This document shows positions 44,691 to 51,756 of a DNA stretch of 64,000 nt, one piece after another (the first letter of the stretch is position 1; each line of letters begins with the position of its first letter). A model generated the notes under the pieces. The model was not told where the DNA came from and searched no databases. It saw only the letters and a program-made list of their open reading frames with translations. The DNA is from Paraflavitalea soli (GTDB lineage Bacteria > Bacteroidota > Bacteroidia > Chitinophagales > Chitinophagaceae). Both the position numbers and the translations under genes were made by a program. Where the stretch lies: the NCBI RefSeq assembly GCF_003555545.1, contig NZ_CP032157.1:7692546-7756545 (forward strand), given 5' to 3'.

Positions 44691-44731
44691 GTTGGCTGTT
44701 AGGTGTTAGCTTTTGGCTGTTTGTGTTAGGT
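44691..44731. repeat. Heptamer array GTTGGCT/GTTAGGT, about 6 units
   Basis: GTTGGCT, GTTAGGT, GTTAGCT, TTTGGCT, GTTTGT, GTTAGGT, 18 bp after the reductase stop. A pair of TAGGTAGTAGC words 21 bp (three heptads) apart follows at 44785 and 44806. Confidence 0.7.
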
Positions 44732-44972
44732 ATTGATTGTTTTATCCCCCAACTGATTTACAAGCTGGTGATTGGCTATTGTTTTAGGTAGTAGCTTTTA
44801 TCTATTAGGTAGTAGCCGGATTAGTGTTAATATTATTTTTGCAAAGAGGTGGCCCCGCTTAAGGAACCACCTCTTTGTCATTTCGGATCTCCCTTCCTTC
44901 ATTTCGAACGCAGTGTCCTCACCATCTTGTCCTTTCGAATCTTCCTTTTTGTCGTTTCGAATCCCCCTTTTT

Positions 44973-45018
44973 TTTGTCATTTCGAACGTAGCGAAGCGTA
45001 GTGAGAAATCTGCTGTCG
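44973..45018. repeat. Dispersed GTCATTTCGAACG..GTGAGAAATCT element, second copy
   Basis: Closely matches 23753-23800; shorter TTTCGAA-containing partial copies precede it (about 44877-44960). No gene is seen in the gap 44674-45078. Confidence 0.7.
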
Positions 45019-45051
45019 AATCAAAAGCTTCAAAGCAACCGTGTATTCTTC

Positions 45052-45086
45052 TGGATGCTGTATGCTGGATTCTATATTCTATTCCG
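45052..45086. repeat. Heptamer array TGGATGC/TATATTC, 5 units, containing the UspA stop
   Basis: TGGATGC, TGTATGC, TGGATTC, TATATTC, TATTCCG. The minus-strand stop at 45079-45081 straddles the last two units. Confidence 0.8.
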
Positions 45087-45906
45087 CATTCCCTTCCGGC
45101 AATATCAACACCGGCACCGGGCTCTTAAAGATCATCGTTTTCGTGGTGCTTTTGAAGAACCATTTCTCCAGCAGGGTATGCTTATGCGGTACCATGGCGA
45201 GTAATTGGATACCTTCTGTATGAATGTAGAATTGCAGCGCTTCCGTTACATCTTTGTGTTGCGTGTAGGCAAATTGCGTATCGAGGGTAGGAGGGAGTGC
45301 CTGCAGTCTGGCAGGCCGGTGTAGCAATTCATATACTTCATCAAACCGGTCGCGGAGCACTCGAATGATGAACACCTTCGAGTGAAAACGTTCCCCGATC
45401 TTGGCCAGCGCATCCAGTGTATGTACATCCGTTTCCGGAACAAGGTCACTGGCCAACGCTATTTTGTGGAGCTGTTGGTAGCTGGCTGATTCAGGTACTA
45501 CCAGCAGCGGTAGCTTCGTATGTTTGGCGAGTTCGGTCACCGTACTGCCGAAGAATTGCCGCAGCATTTTGTGGTCGTGTTTCATACCGCTGATAATAAG
45601 ATCCGCTCCTTGCTCCCGGGCAGTTGCCAGGATCGTAGCTGCCGCTGGTCCCGCTGCATTCAGCAGGCGGATATGTACAGTAGAGGGTTGTATCGCCAGC
45701 AGGTGTTGCTTCAGCCGGTCCTGTACCGCCAGCCTGGTCTCTTCCTCAGGCACCACCACTGCAGTGTCGATACCAGTTAGTACCTCTACCTCGTAAGCAT
45801 GGAAAAGGATTACCTGCGCGCCAAATGCCTTGGCCATCCCAAGCGCATATTCAAGCGCATTGTGCGAAGCAGTAGAAAAATCGGTGGTCACGAAGAGCGT
45901 TTTCAT
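45079..45906 (-). CDS. Universal stress protein, two tandem UspA domains
   Basis: A 275-residue cytoplasmic protein. The first UspA domain (1-147) has MKTLFVTTDFSTASHNALEYALGMAKAFGAQVILFHAYE, GADLIISGMKHDHKMLRQFFGSTVTELAKHTKLPLLVVPE. The second (148-270) has KIALASDLVPETDVHTLDALAKIGERFHSKVFIIRVL and ends MIFKSPVPVLILPEG. The GxxGx9G(S/T) nucleotide motif is partly kept in the first half only. It opens a cluster of stress-related genes and remnants. CAAAGATA at 45924-45931 (TATCTTTG on the minus strand) is an exact -7 box 18 bp upstream of the ATG. Confidence 0.85.
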   Translation of the reverse strand: MKTLFVTTDFSTASHNALEYALGMAKAFGAQVILFHAYEVEVLTGIDTAVVVPEEETRLAVQDRLKQHLLAIQPSTVHIRLLNAAGPAAATILATAREQGADLIISGMKHDHKMLRQFFGSTVTELAKHTKLPLLVVPESASYQQLHKIALASDLVPETDVHTLDALAKIGERFHSKVFIIRVLRDRFDEVYELLHRPARLQALPPTLDTQFAYTQHKDVTEALQFYIHTEGIQLLAMVPHKHTLLEKWFFKSTTKTMIFKSPVPVLILPEGNAE

Positions 45907-45958
45907 GGTGCCTGATTTTATACCAAAGATACTACATACCAGGCCCCTTTAAACCTGA

Positions 45959-46438
45959 CCAGCATCATACTTTGCACTGATTTACACAACCCGTCAAATA
46001 ACCATTAGTTATGCCTATGATGGCACATACACCTGCTGCCGGGCAGATGAAGGCATGAAAGTAGCCATGATGCGCAGCAACCCCGAAATATGTTTCGAAG
46101 TAGATCATTTCAGCAATAGGACCAATTGGGAAAGCGTTATCGCCTGGGGCACCTATGAAGAATTGACGGAAGTAGAAGCGAGCAAACAGGCCTTACAAAA
46201 ATTGGTCGATAGAGTATTGCCACTCATCAGCAGCGAGACCGTGCACCTGTCGCCCCAATGGCCTTTTCCTGCGCAAGACCTGAAGGAAATTAAAGGTATT
46301 GTATTCCGTATCCGGGTGAAGAGAAGACCGGCCGCTATGAGAACAATAGAGGTACAAGATCCCCCGAAGCCTAACCCGCATCCATCGATCCCCTCGAAGC
46401 AAACGTGTATTCTTCTGTATGCTGTTCCTGTATTCTAA
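45959..46438 (+). pseudogene. Pyridoxamine 5'-phosphate oxidase-like (FMN split barrel) gene, 5'-truncated
   Basis: The recognisable protein begins in mid-domain: TISYAYDGTYTCCRADEGMKVAMMRSNPEICFEVDHFSNRTNWESVIAWGTYEELTEVEASKQALQKLV, which matches the middle and end of small FMN-binding PPOX/NimA-like proteins. The normal N-terminal 40 residues are missing and an in-frame stop lies at 45956-45958 with no ATG before 46055. An ATG at 46055 would give a 127-residue protein lacking the first strands. The C-terminal 30 residues (PKPNPHPSIPSKQTCILLYAVPVF) are encoded by the intergenic repeat unit and its stop. Probably a gene remnant. Confidence 0.65.
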
Positions 46439-46690
46439 TGGCCCTTTCCCCCTCGATGCAAACGTCGAAGCAAAAGACTGCCGACTGCCGACTGCCGATT
46501 GCCGATTGCCGGGAGCCCTTCGAAGCAATCGTCTATTCTTCTGTATGCTGTATCGTGTATTCTAATGGCCCTTTACCCCCTCGATGCAAACGTCGAAGCA
46601 AAAGACTGCCGATTGCCGATTGCCGATTGCCCTTCGAAGCAAACGTGTATTCTTCTGAATTCTGTATTCTGAATTCTGTATTCTGTTTTC
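46395..46690. repeat. Composite direct repeat, 2.2 copies, with heptamer tails
   Basis: Copy 1 is 46395-46520 and copy 2 is 46521-46634; both read CGAAGCAAACGTGTATTCTT (copy 2 with two changes), a TGTATGCTGT region, TTCTAATGGCCCTTT, CCTCGATGCAAACGTCGAAG and a (C/T)TGCCGA heptamer array of different length. A third start at 46635 runs into four ATTCTGT/ATTCTGA heptamers (46659-46686), which reach the DUF3788 stop at 46691-46693. Confidence 0.85.
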
Positions 46691-47113
46691 TCAAGTTTTC
46701 AGAAAAAGCTTGATCGCCAGTAGCTTCTTGATATCCTTTACAGGACCATCATCTTTTACTGCTATATAACAACTCCGTCCTTCCGAATGGGCGGCCCCCG
46801 CATCGATCAGTTGCTTGGTATGCGTGGATATGCTGCTCTCCATCGCTTCAGTGACCGCCTTTTCTCCCAGCACCAGCAGGATCACAAAGAACTGATCACA
46901 GGGGATGCAATAAACGATCACCCGCTTATTATACCTGATCCGTATATGCCACCCAACCTTAGGATTGAAATACCACAACTCCTCTGCGCCAGGCCGGTTC
47001 TGAAATACATACCGGCTGATGTCTGACCATTGATCGTAGGTCACATCCAGGGCTTCCCGGAATAGTTTTAGGACAGGCCTCCTGGCCTGGTCCTGGAAAA
47101 TACTGTGGTACAC
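46691..47113 (-). CDS. DUF3788 domain protein
   Basis: A 140-residue protein from a GTG at 47113. The body has the DUF3788 signature: LFREALDVTYDQWSDISRYVFQNRPGAEELWYFNPKVGWHIRIRYNKRVIVYCIPCDQFFVILLVLGEKAVTEAMES and the C-terminal AAHSEGRSCYIAVKDDGPVKDIKKLLAIKL. The longer frame to 47266 adds 51 residues without family likeness, so the GTG that gives the family's usual length is preferred. Cytoplasmic, function unknown. It looks intact among decayed neighbours; its stop abuts a heptamer array. Confidence 0.7.
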   Translation of the reverse strand: MYHSIFQDQARRPVLKLFREALDVTYDQWSDISRYVFQNRPGAEELWYFNPKVGWHIRIRYNKRVIVYCIPCDQFFVILLVLGEKAVTEAMESSISTHTKQLIDAGAAHSEGRSCYIAVKDDGPVKDIKKLLAIKLFLKT

Positions 47114-47296
47114 GTTGGAGAGTTTAAGGAACAATTTAACGGAGGAATGATGCCTTATAGTGTGAACCCGTTGCATTAATGCCACACATCCCGCTGTTTT
47201 TTTATGTATTCTATGATCATGATCAGGTGGCAGCATGAGCGCCATCATAATCATGCCATACACCACCCGTTAATTTTAACCGTTTAAACACCTTGC

Positions 47297-47572
47297 ATGA
47301 AACCTGAGATCGCCAATAGCAAAAACGACCGCCTCCTGCACCAATTAGACAATGCCCGCAAAGCGGGCAAACTATCAAGCGGCATGAAAGAAGTATGGAA
47401 TGCAGCTACACACCGGCGGGCAACCTTATTGCTGGTAGAAGAAGATTATCCCTTCAACAGCCGGGAAGTGATAGAAGATATCATGGAGAAAGTATTGAAA
47501 ACAGGCGGTGACGTGGAATTTGTAGCGCCCGGGATATTGCTGCATTACCAGCACATCGCCCTTATTGAATAA
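47297..47572 (+). pseudogene. C-terminal fragment of a BaeRF7-like protein gene
   Basis: A 91-residue frame whose sequence (KLSSGMKEVWNAATHRRATLLLVEEDYPFNSREVIEDIMEKVLKTGGDVEFVAPGILLHYQHIALIE) matches only the last quarter of bacterial archaeo-eukaryotic release-factor-like proteins of about 370 residues, a group linked to ribosome hibernation and stress. No N-terminal domain lies upstream, where the DUF3788 gene is on the opposite strand. It could be expressed from the ATG at 47297, but is most simply a deletion remnant. Confidence 0.55.
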
Positions 47573-47698
47573 CCCGCAGCAGTCATTTTTACGCAGCCTC
47601 CTGAACTTACACCACACCGAAGACCAGGACAAGCGCGATAAGCACATTAAACGCGTCTAACTACTATGCATATCCTGTTGATAATAGATGATCCTGAT

Positions 47699-47887
47699 GA
47701 TATACTTGAGAACATTGCACAAACCACCATCCCTGTTTCCCGCGAAGACATAGCCCACTAGGCAGGCACCCCTACCGGATCCCTCATACCTACCCTCAGC
47801 GATTTCAAAGCAGAAAAACTCATCACCATCAAAGACCGAAAGATCAATATCACCGACATCAACAAATTAAAGAACCTCCTCTATTAA
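47699..47887 (+). pseudogene. Crp/Fnr-type regulator remnant (C-terminal HTH, internal stop)
   Basis: Reading one frame gives DDILENIAQTTIPVSREDIAH, a TAG stop at 47759-47761, then AGTPTGSLIPTLSDFKAEKLITIKDRKINITDINKLKNLLY and a TAA at 47885-47887. This is the winged helix-turn-helix of a Crp/Fnr regulator (SREDIA.xxGT..SLxxxLSxFKxExLI, KxxxITDxxKLK). The cyclic-nucleotide-binding domain is absent. It is too degraded to appear as an open frame. Confidence 0.7.
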
Positions 47888-47940
47888 CCATTCCCAACTC
47901 AGGCCTCACGACTCCCCACCCATGACTCCCCACGCTGTTC

Positions 47941-47961
47941 CACTAACAGCTAACAGCTAAT
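47941..47961. repeat. Heptamer array AGCTAAC, 3 units, containing a stop codon
   Basis: CACTAAC, AGCTAAC, AGCTAAT. On the minus strand it encodes the last residues ISC and the stop TAG (47950-47952) of the next gene. A 14-bp direct repeat (GACTCCCCAC words) lies just before, at about 47910-47935. Confidence 0.8.
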
Positions 47962-48312
47962 CTCCCTCCCATGCTCATTCTGCAGCTTCAGCGTCCAGTT
48001 GGCCGTCATCGTGGTTTCCAGCCATAGGTTGCCACTTTTCCGGAAAACCTGCAGGTGCAACCCATACCGGTCACTAAATATATCTTCCAGTTCCTGTATA
48101 CGCATCGTTTCCGGCAGGTCAACCACCCCATCCGGCAAATGAGGCGACACTTCCTGTAAAGAAAGGTTACCTGGCAACCGGCCTTGATCGGCAGGTCCTG
48201 GCGGTAAACCATGTTTCGGGGCAAACAGCTCAATTTTCAGGAATGGATAGGCAGTATTGAATGCCTGCTGCAGTTCACTGATAAGCTGTTCTTTGTTAAT
48301 AAGAAGTGTCAT
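47950..48312 (-). CDS. Conserved small protein of the stress cluster
   Basis: A 120-residue soluble protein: ELQQAFNTAYPFLKIELFAPKHG, a Gly/Pro-rich loop, LPETMRIQELEDIFSDRYGLHLQVFRKSGNLWLETTMTANWTLKLQNEHGREIS. I have seen this type of sequence beside universal-stress and PPOX-like genes in Bacteroidota, but it has no named function. The last three residues come from the heptamer array at 47941-47961. It appears intact, unlike most of its neighbours. Confidence 0.6.
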   Translation of the reverse strand: MTLLINKEQLISELQQAFNTAYPFLKIELFAPKHGLPPGPADQGRLPGNLSLQEVSPHLPDGVVDLPETMRIQELEDIFSDRYGLHLQVFRKSGNLWLETTMTANWTLKLQNEHGREISC

Positions 48313-48446
48313 ACATCTTTTTAAACCACAAGTATAGATACCGCAATCAAATCTACCAGCTTGTCCGGAAATGCCGGATGACCTGTGCCGCCTGCCCGGA
48401 TGATCTTAGTCAGCATAAGCTGTGCTTACATTACACGCCTCACCAG

Positions 48447-48480
48447 GCTCGCAGCTCACAGCTCAAAGCTCTCAGCTTTT
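48447..48480. repeat. Heptamer array GCTCGCA, 4-5 units
   Basis: GCTCGCA, GCTCACA, GCTCAAA, GCTCTCA, GCTTTT, just upstream of the regulator's promoter (48489). Confidence 0.8.
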
Positions 48481-48488
48481 CCCCCGAC

Positions 48489-48519
48489 TTTGTTATTCCC
48501 CCAACCACCGCTATATTTA
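48489..48519 (+). promoter_or_regulatory. Promoter of the PUL regulator gene
   Basis: TTTG (48489-48492), a 19-bp spacer and TATATTTA (48512-48519), 7 of 8 matches to TAnnTTTG including the spacing. The ATG at 48546 lies 27 bp further on. Confidence 0.55.
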
Positions 48520-48545
48520 CAGTAAATGCTGCCAAAAACAACTGA

Positions 48546-51143
48546 ATGAACACCGGACCGCGTAAGATATTTTGCTACATACTGCTTGCATTCATCCATA
48601 CCTTTTATGCTTCCGTCACCAACGCGCAATCCTATGGTTTGGGGTTTTCCAGCCATGAAGTGATCCAGGATAAAAGAACCTCCCTCGAACTCCTGCCCGG
48701 AGCCGATTACTGTACACAACATGATTTTGAGATCAGTTTCGACCTCACCATACTGCCCTCCCGCAGGGATTATTTTGGTTACATACTCCGCGTGGTAAAG
48801 AATGAGCAGGAATACATCGACCTCCTGTACGATGTACGTCCCGAAGGCAACCAGTTCAAGATCGTGGTAGGAGGGAAGTTCACCAATATTGCCTTTGCCC
48901 TCGATACTACCAGCCTCTTCTACCGCTGGAACCAGCTCCACCTCCGGTTCGATCTTCAGAATGACCAGGTAGTACTCAATGATGGAAAAAGGTCCTTCAT
49001 CCAAAATAAGATAGGCCTCAAACCCGGCGACTGTTTCAAATTCTTTTTTGGCGCCAGTCAGTACAAACAGGCGAAGATCACCGATGTGCCTCCTATGAAG
49101 ATCAGGGATGTGAAGATCATCAAAGCTGGCGAAACCAGGTACTGGTGGCCATTGGATGAGCGTGAAGGTCCCGCCGCTATCGAAACCATCAGCGGTAAAG
49201 ATGCCATCGCCACCAATCCCATTTGGATCAGGAATACCCATTATGAATGGCGCCTGGCAAAACAACTGACCGTCCGCCGCTCGCCCAGCTTTGCTTTTAA
49301 TCCGGGTCAGGGTATACTGTACCTCGTAGCTTCCGATTCCCTCTACAATTATTCCTCCCGTACGGGCGAACTATCTGCTGCCGCTTACCCCTCCGGTCAA
49401 CAGTTATTGCTAAGGGGCAATCAGTCTTTGTTTGTCAACAGTACCAGCAGCCTGTACAATATTTACCTCGATCATCACTTGGTGACCGCCTACAACTTCA
49501 CACAAAACGACTGGGACAAAAAATACAAGGCCGGACCCGTTACCGACTTTTGGCATTTTAATAAATTCTATAGTCCATTGGATACCTCCATTTATATCCT
49601 GAATGGCTATGGTCACTTCCAGTACCGCGATACCATTCGCCGTTATCATATCCCCACTGCCACCTGGAGTACCGTGGCGACTACCGGCGATAAATTATTA
49701 CCCAGGTACCTGGCGGCAGCAGGCGCCACACAAAAGGGCGATGGGATATATCTATTGGGCGGTTATGGCAGCGAAACAGGCCAACAGATACTGGCACCCA
49801 AAAGTTATTACGACATGCTGTTCTTTGATGCAGGCAAACGCACCATCAAAAAACTGTTTGAGATAAAACCCGGTAAGGAAGATTTTGTAATGGCCAATTC
49901 CCTGGTCATCGATGAACCAGCCAATACCTGGTATGGACTTGCCTATCCAAATTATAAATACAGCAGCCAGCTACAGGTGCTCAGGGGTTCACTCAACGAC
50001 CCGGCTTATACCACCGTAGGCAATACCATCCCATTTTCTTTCCGGGATGTCAATTCTTTTGCTGACTTGTTCTACTGCCCCCTCAGCAAACAATTAATAG
50101 CCGTCACTTCTTTGCAGGCTACCACCGACAACAATGGGACCTACACCATTAATATATATACATTGGCCGCGCCGCCCGTGGGACCAGGCGAACCAACTGC
50201 TACAAGCAGCAGTACGGGCTGGCCCTGGTGGGTTTGGGTCTTCCCTGTGCTCGTATTAGCCGGAGCAATCCTGGCCTTCACCCAATGGCGTAAAAAGAAA
50301 CAACTGCGGCCGTCTCGGTCCGTATCCTCACAACCCGACCTTGAACCATCGCCTGCGTTCATATTCCCGCCAACCGATCCCGAGGCTGCCAGTAATCAGC
50401 AATCCGAAATCCTAAATCCAAAATCCGAAATCCACCTCTTTGGTGAAATGCAGGTGGTAGACCAGGAAGGCGCCGATATCACCAAACAGTTTACCCCCCT
50501 CGTAAAAGAATTGTTCCTCATCATCCTCTTGCATTCCGTACGCAAGGGTAGGGGCGTCAGTTCCGATAAGCTCACCGAAATGTTGTGGTTCGATAAATCC
50601 GCCCAGAGTGCCCGTAACAACCGGTCAGTCAACATCGCCAAATTAAAATCCATATTAGACAAGCTTCCCGATTGTCAGCTGTCCAATGAAACCGGCGCCT
50701 GGAAAATAGAGATAGCGTATGATAAGATCAGCGTGGATTTTTATGAATACCTGCAGGTGGTGCAGGATAAGACAGGCCTCACCCGTCAAAAGATCAACCA
50801 GCTGGCCGCCATTACCCAGCGCGGCGCCTTCCTCAGCCACCTGGAATATCCCTGGCTGGCTCCCTTCAAAGCTGAAGTGTCCAACGATATCATAGATACC
50901 TACCTCAGTTTTGCCGCCACCATGGCCATTGGCGACGACCCCGAGTTCCTGGTCAAACTGGCCAACGATATCTTTTATTTTGACCCCGTCAATGAAGATG
51001 CCATGGCCATCAAGTGCAAGGCCCTTGTACACCAGGGCAAACACTCCCTCGCCAAAAAAGCCTTCGAATCCTTTGCCAAAGAATACAAGGCCATCTACGG
51101 CGAAGACTTTAGCCACGATTTCCAGTCCATCCTCGAAGCATGA
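48546..51143 (+). CDS. Membrane-spanning regulator: periplasmic LamG/Kelch-like sensor and cytoplasmic SARP-like region
   Basis: An 865-residue single-pass protein. After a signal peptide (1-28), residues about 35-230 look like a LamG/concanavalin lectin fold (DFEISFDLTILPSRRDYFGYILRV, WNQLHLRFDLQNDQVVLNDG). Residues about 240-540 are Kelch/propeller-like (GILYLVASDSLYNYS, DTSIYILNGYGHFQYRDTIRRYHIPTATW, GIYLLGGYGSE). One membrane helix lies at 559-580 (WPWWVWVFPVLVLAGAILAF). Residues 628-720 resemble a SARP-type winged helix (FTPLVKELFLIILLHSVRKGRGVSSDKLTEMLW, NNRSVNIAKLKSILDKL) and 730-865 a BTAD-like helical domain. It could sense extracellular glycan and control the adjacent mannan PUL. 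A heptamer array (50401-50435) encodes part of the linker. Confidence 0.75.
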   Translation: MNTGPRKIFCYILLAFIHTFYASVTNAQSYGLGFSSHEVIQDKRTSLELLPGADYCTQHDFEISFDLTILPSRRDYFGYILRVVKNEQEYIDLLYDVRPEGNQFKIVVGGKFTNIAFALDTTSLFYRWNQLHLRFDLQNDQVVLNDGKRSFIQNKIGLKPGDCFKFFFGASQYKQAKITDVPPMKIRDVKIIKAGETRYWWPLDEREGPAAIETISGKDAIATNPIWIRNTHYEWRLAKQLTVRRSPSFAFNPGQGILYLVASDSLYNYSSRTGELSAAAYPSGQQLLLRGNQSLFVNSTSSLYNIYLDHHLVTAYNFTQNDWDKKYKAGPVTDFWHFNKFYSPLDTSIYILNGYGHFQYRDTIRRYHIPTATWSTVATTGDKLLPRYLAAAGATQKGDGIYLLGGYGSETGQQILAPKSYYDMLFFDAGKRTIKKLFEIKPGKEDFVMANSLVIDEPANTWYGLAYPNYKYSSQLQVLRGSLNDPAYTTVGNTIPFSFRDVNSFADLFYCPLSKQLIAVTSLQATTDNNGTYTINIYTLAAPPVGPGEPTATSSSTGWPWWVWVFPVLVLAGAILAFTQWRKKKQLRPSRSVSSQPDLEPSPAFIFPPTDPEAASNQQSEILNPKSEIHLFGEMQVVDQEGADITKQFTPLVKELFLIILLHSVRKGRGVSSDKLTEMLWFDKSAQSARNNRSVNIAKLKSILDKLPDCQLSNETGAWKIEIAYDKISVDFYEYLQVVQDKTGLTRQKINQLAAITQRGAFLSHLEYPWLAPFKAEVSNDIIDTYLSFAATMAIGDDPEFLVKLANDIFYFDPVNEDAMAIKCKALVHQGKHSLAKKAFESFAKEYKAIYGEDFSHDFQSILEA
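50401..50435. repeat. Heptamer array AATCCGA inside a reading frame, 5 units
   Basis: AATCCGA, AATCCTA, AATCCAA, AATCCGA, AATCCAC, encoding the linker residues S-E-I-L-N-P-K-S-E-I-H (about 620-630) of the regulator. Three units give a 7-residue peptide period. The TAA in AATCCTAA falls out of frame. Confidence 0.85.
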
Positions 51144-51197
51144 TATAGGTAGCATGATAGAGGTGTCAACTCTCTGATCTGTTTTCGCCCGCGTCCC

Positions 51198-51501
51198 AAA
51201 CGTGCCTTCTGCCCCTTTAGGGGCTACCGCTTTGTAGCGAACATTCCATATCAAACGTGCCTTCTGCCCCATAGGGGCTACCGCTTTGTAGCGAACATTC
51301 ATATCAAACGTGCCTTCTGCCCCTTTAGGGGCTACCGCTTTGTAGCAAACATTCCATATCAAACGTGCCTTCTGCCCCTTTAGGGGCTACCGCTTTGTAG
51401 CGAACATTCCATATCAAACGTGCCTTCTGCCCCATAGGGGCTACCGCTTTGTAGCAAACAATGCGTATCAAACGTGTCTTGCTCCATCGGAGCAACCCTT
51501 T
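51198..51501. repeat. 55-bp tandem repeat, five copies plus a partial
   Basis: Copies at 51198-51252, 51253-51305, 51306-51360, 51361-51415, 51416-51469 (55, 53, 55, 55, 54 bp) and a diverged partial from 51470. Each reads AAACGTGCCTTCTGCCCC, TTTA or ATA, GGGGCTACCGCTTTGTAGC, then GAACATTCCATATC. Two overlapping hairpins form per unit: GCCCC-TTTA-GGGGC and GCTAC-CGCTTT-GTAGC. There are no unique spacers, so it is not CRISPR. A related word (CCCCTTTAGGGGTTACCGCT) occurs near 60317. No gene is supported in the 613-bp gap 51144-51756. Confidence 0.9.
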
Positions 51502-51515
51502 GCGCCTCTCCGGTT

Positions 51516-51548
51516 CGTTGCCTTTGTTGCCTCAATGCCTCGTTGCCT
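51516..51548. repeat. Octamer array CGTTGCCT, 4 units
   Basis: CGTTGCCT, TTGTTGCCT, CAATGCCT, CGTTGCCT: the same word family as at 36421 and 37305. Confidence 0.75.
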
Positions 51549-51658
51549 AAAATAAATCTTCCTCCAAACACCTCATTAATCTTTTATTAATCATTCATTA
51601 TTAGCGCAATGCCACATTTGTAGCGGTATTATCAATAGTGTCTGCTGAGCTTGATCAA

Positions 51659-51691
51659 AGGGTGGGTCGCCTTCCAAAGGCGGCTCACCCT
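51659..51691. repeat. REP-like palindrome, copy 4
   Basis: AGGGTGGGTCGCC pairs with GGCGGCTCACCCT, 66 bp upstream of the SusC start. TATATTTA at 51738-51745 is a 7/8 match to the -7 box but lacks a correctly spaced TTG. Confidence 0.8.
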
Positions 51692-51756
51692 GGTTCGGGG
51701 TTTTGTCAACTCAGCCTGGCACAACACACACTGCTTTTATATTTAAACTAACGATT

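Noticed and set aside
44772-45128. Plus-strand frame of 118 codons
   Set aside because: Composed of dispersed intergenic repeats and overlapping the end of the UspA gene in the opposite direction.
43588-48480. Repeats as IS or transposon ends
   Set aside because: No transposase frame, terminal inverted repeats or target duplications were found next to them.
50655-51362. A 235-codon minus-strand frame with repeated KAVAPKGAEGTF peptides
   Set aside because: It is the reverse reading of the regulator gene plus the 55-bp tandem repeats; the peptide repeats only mirror the DNA repeats.
51198-51501. Possible CRISPR array
   Set aside because: The 55-bp units are directly adjacent with no unique spacers, and there are no cas genes in the window.
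51703-51756. Upstream TTG start for the second SusC
   Set aside because: The added residues are not signal-like, and MRLCLPLVMALLAICTQ at 51757 is an ideal signal peptide.
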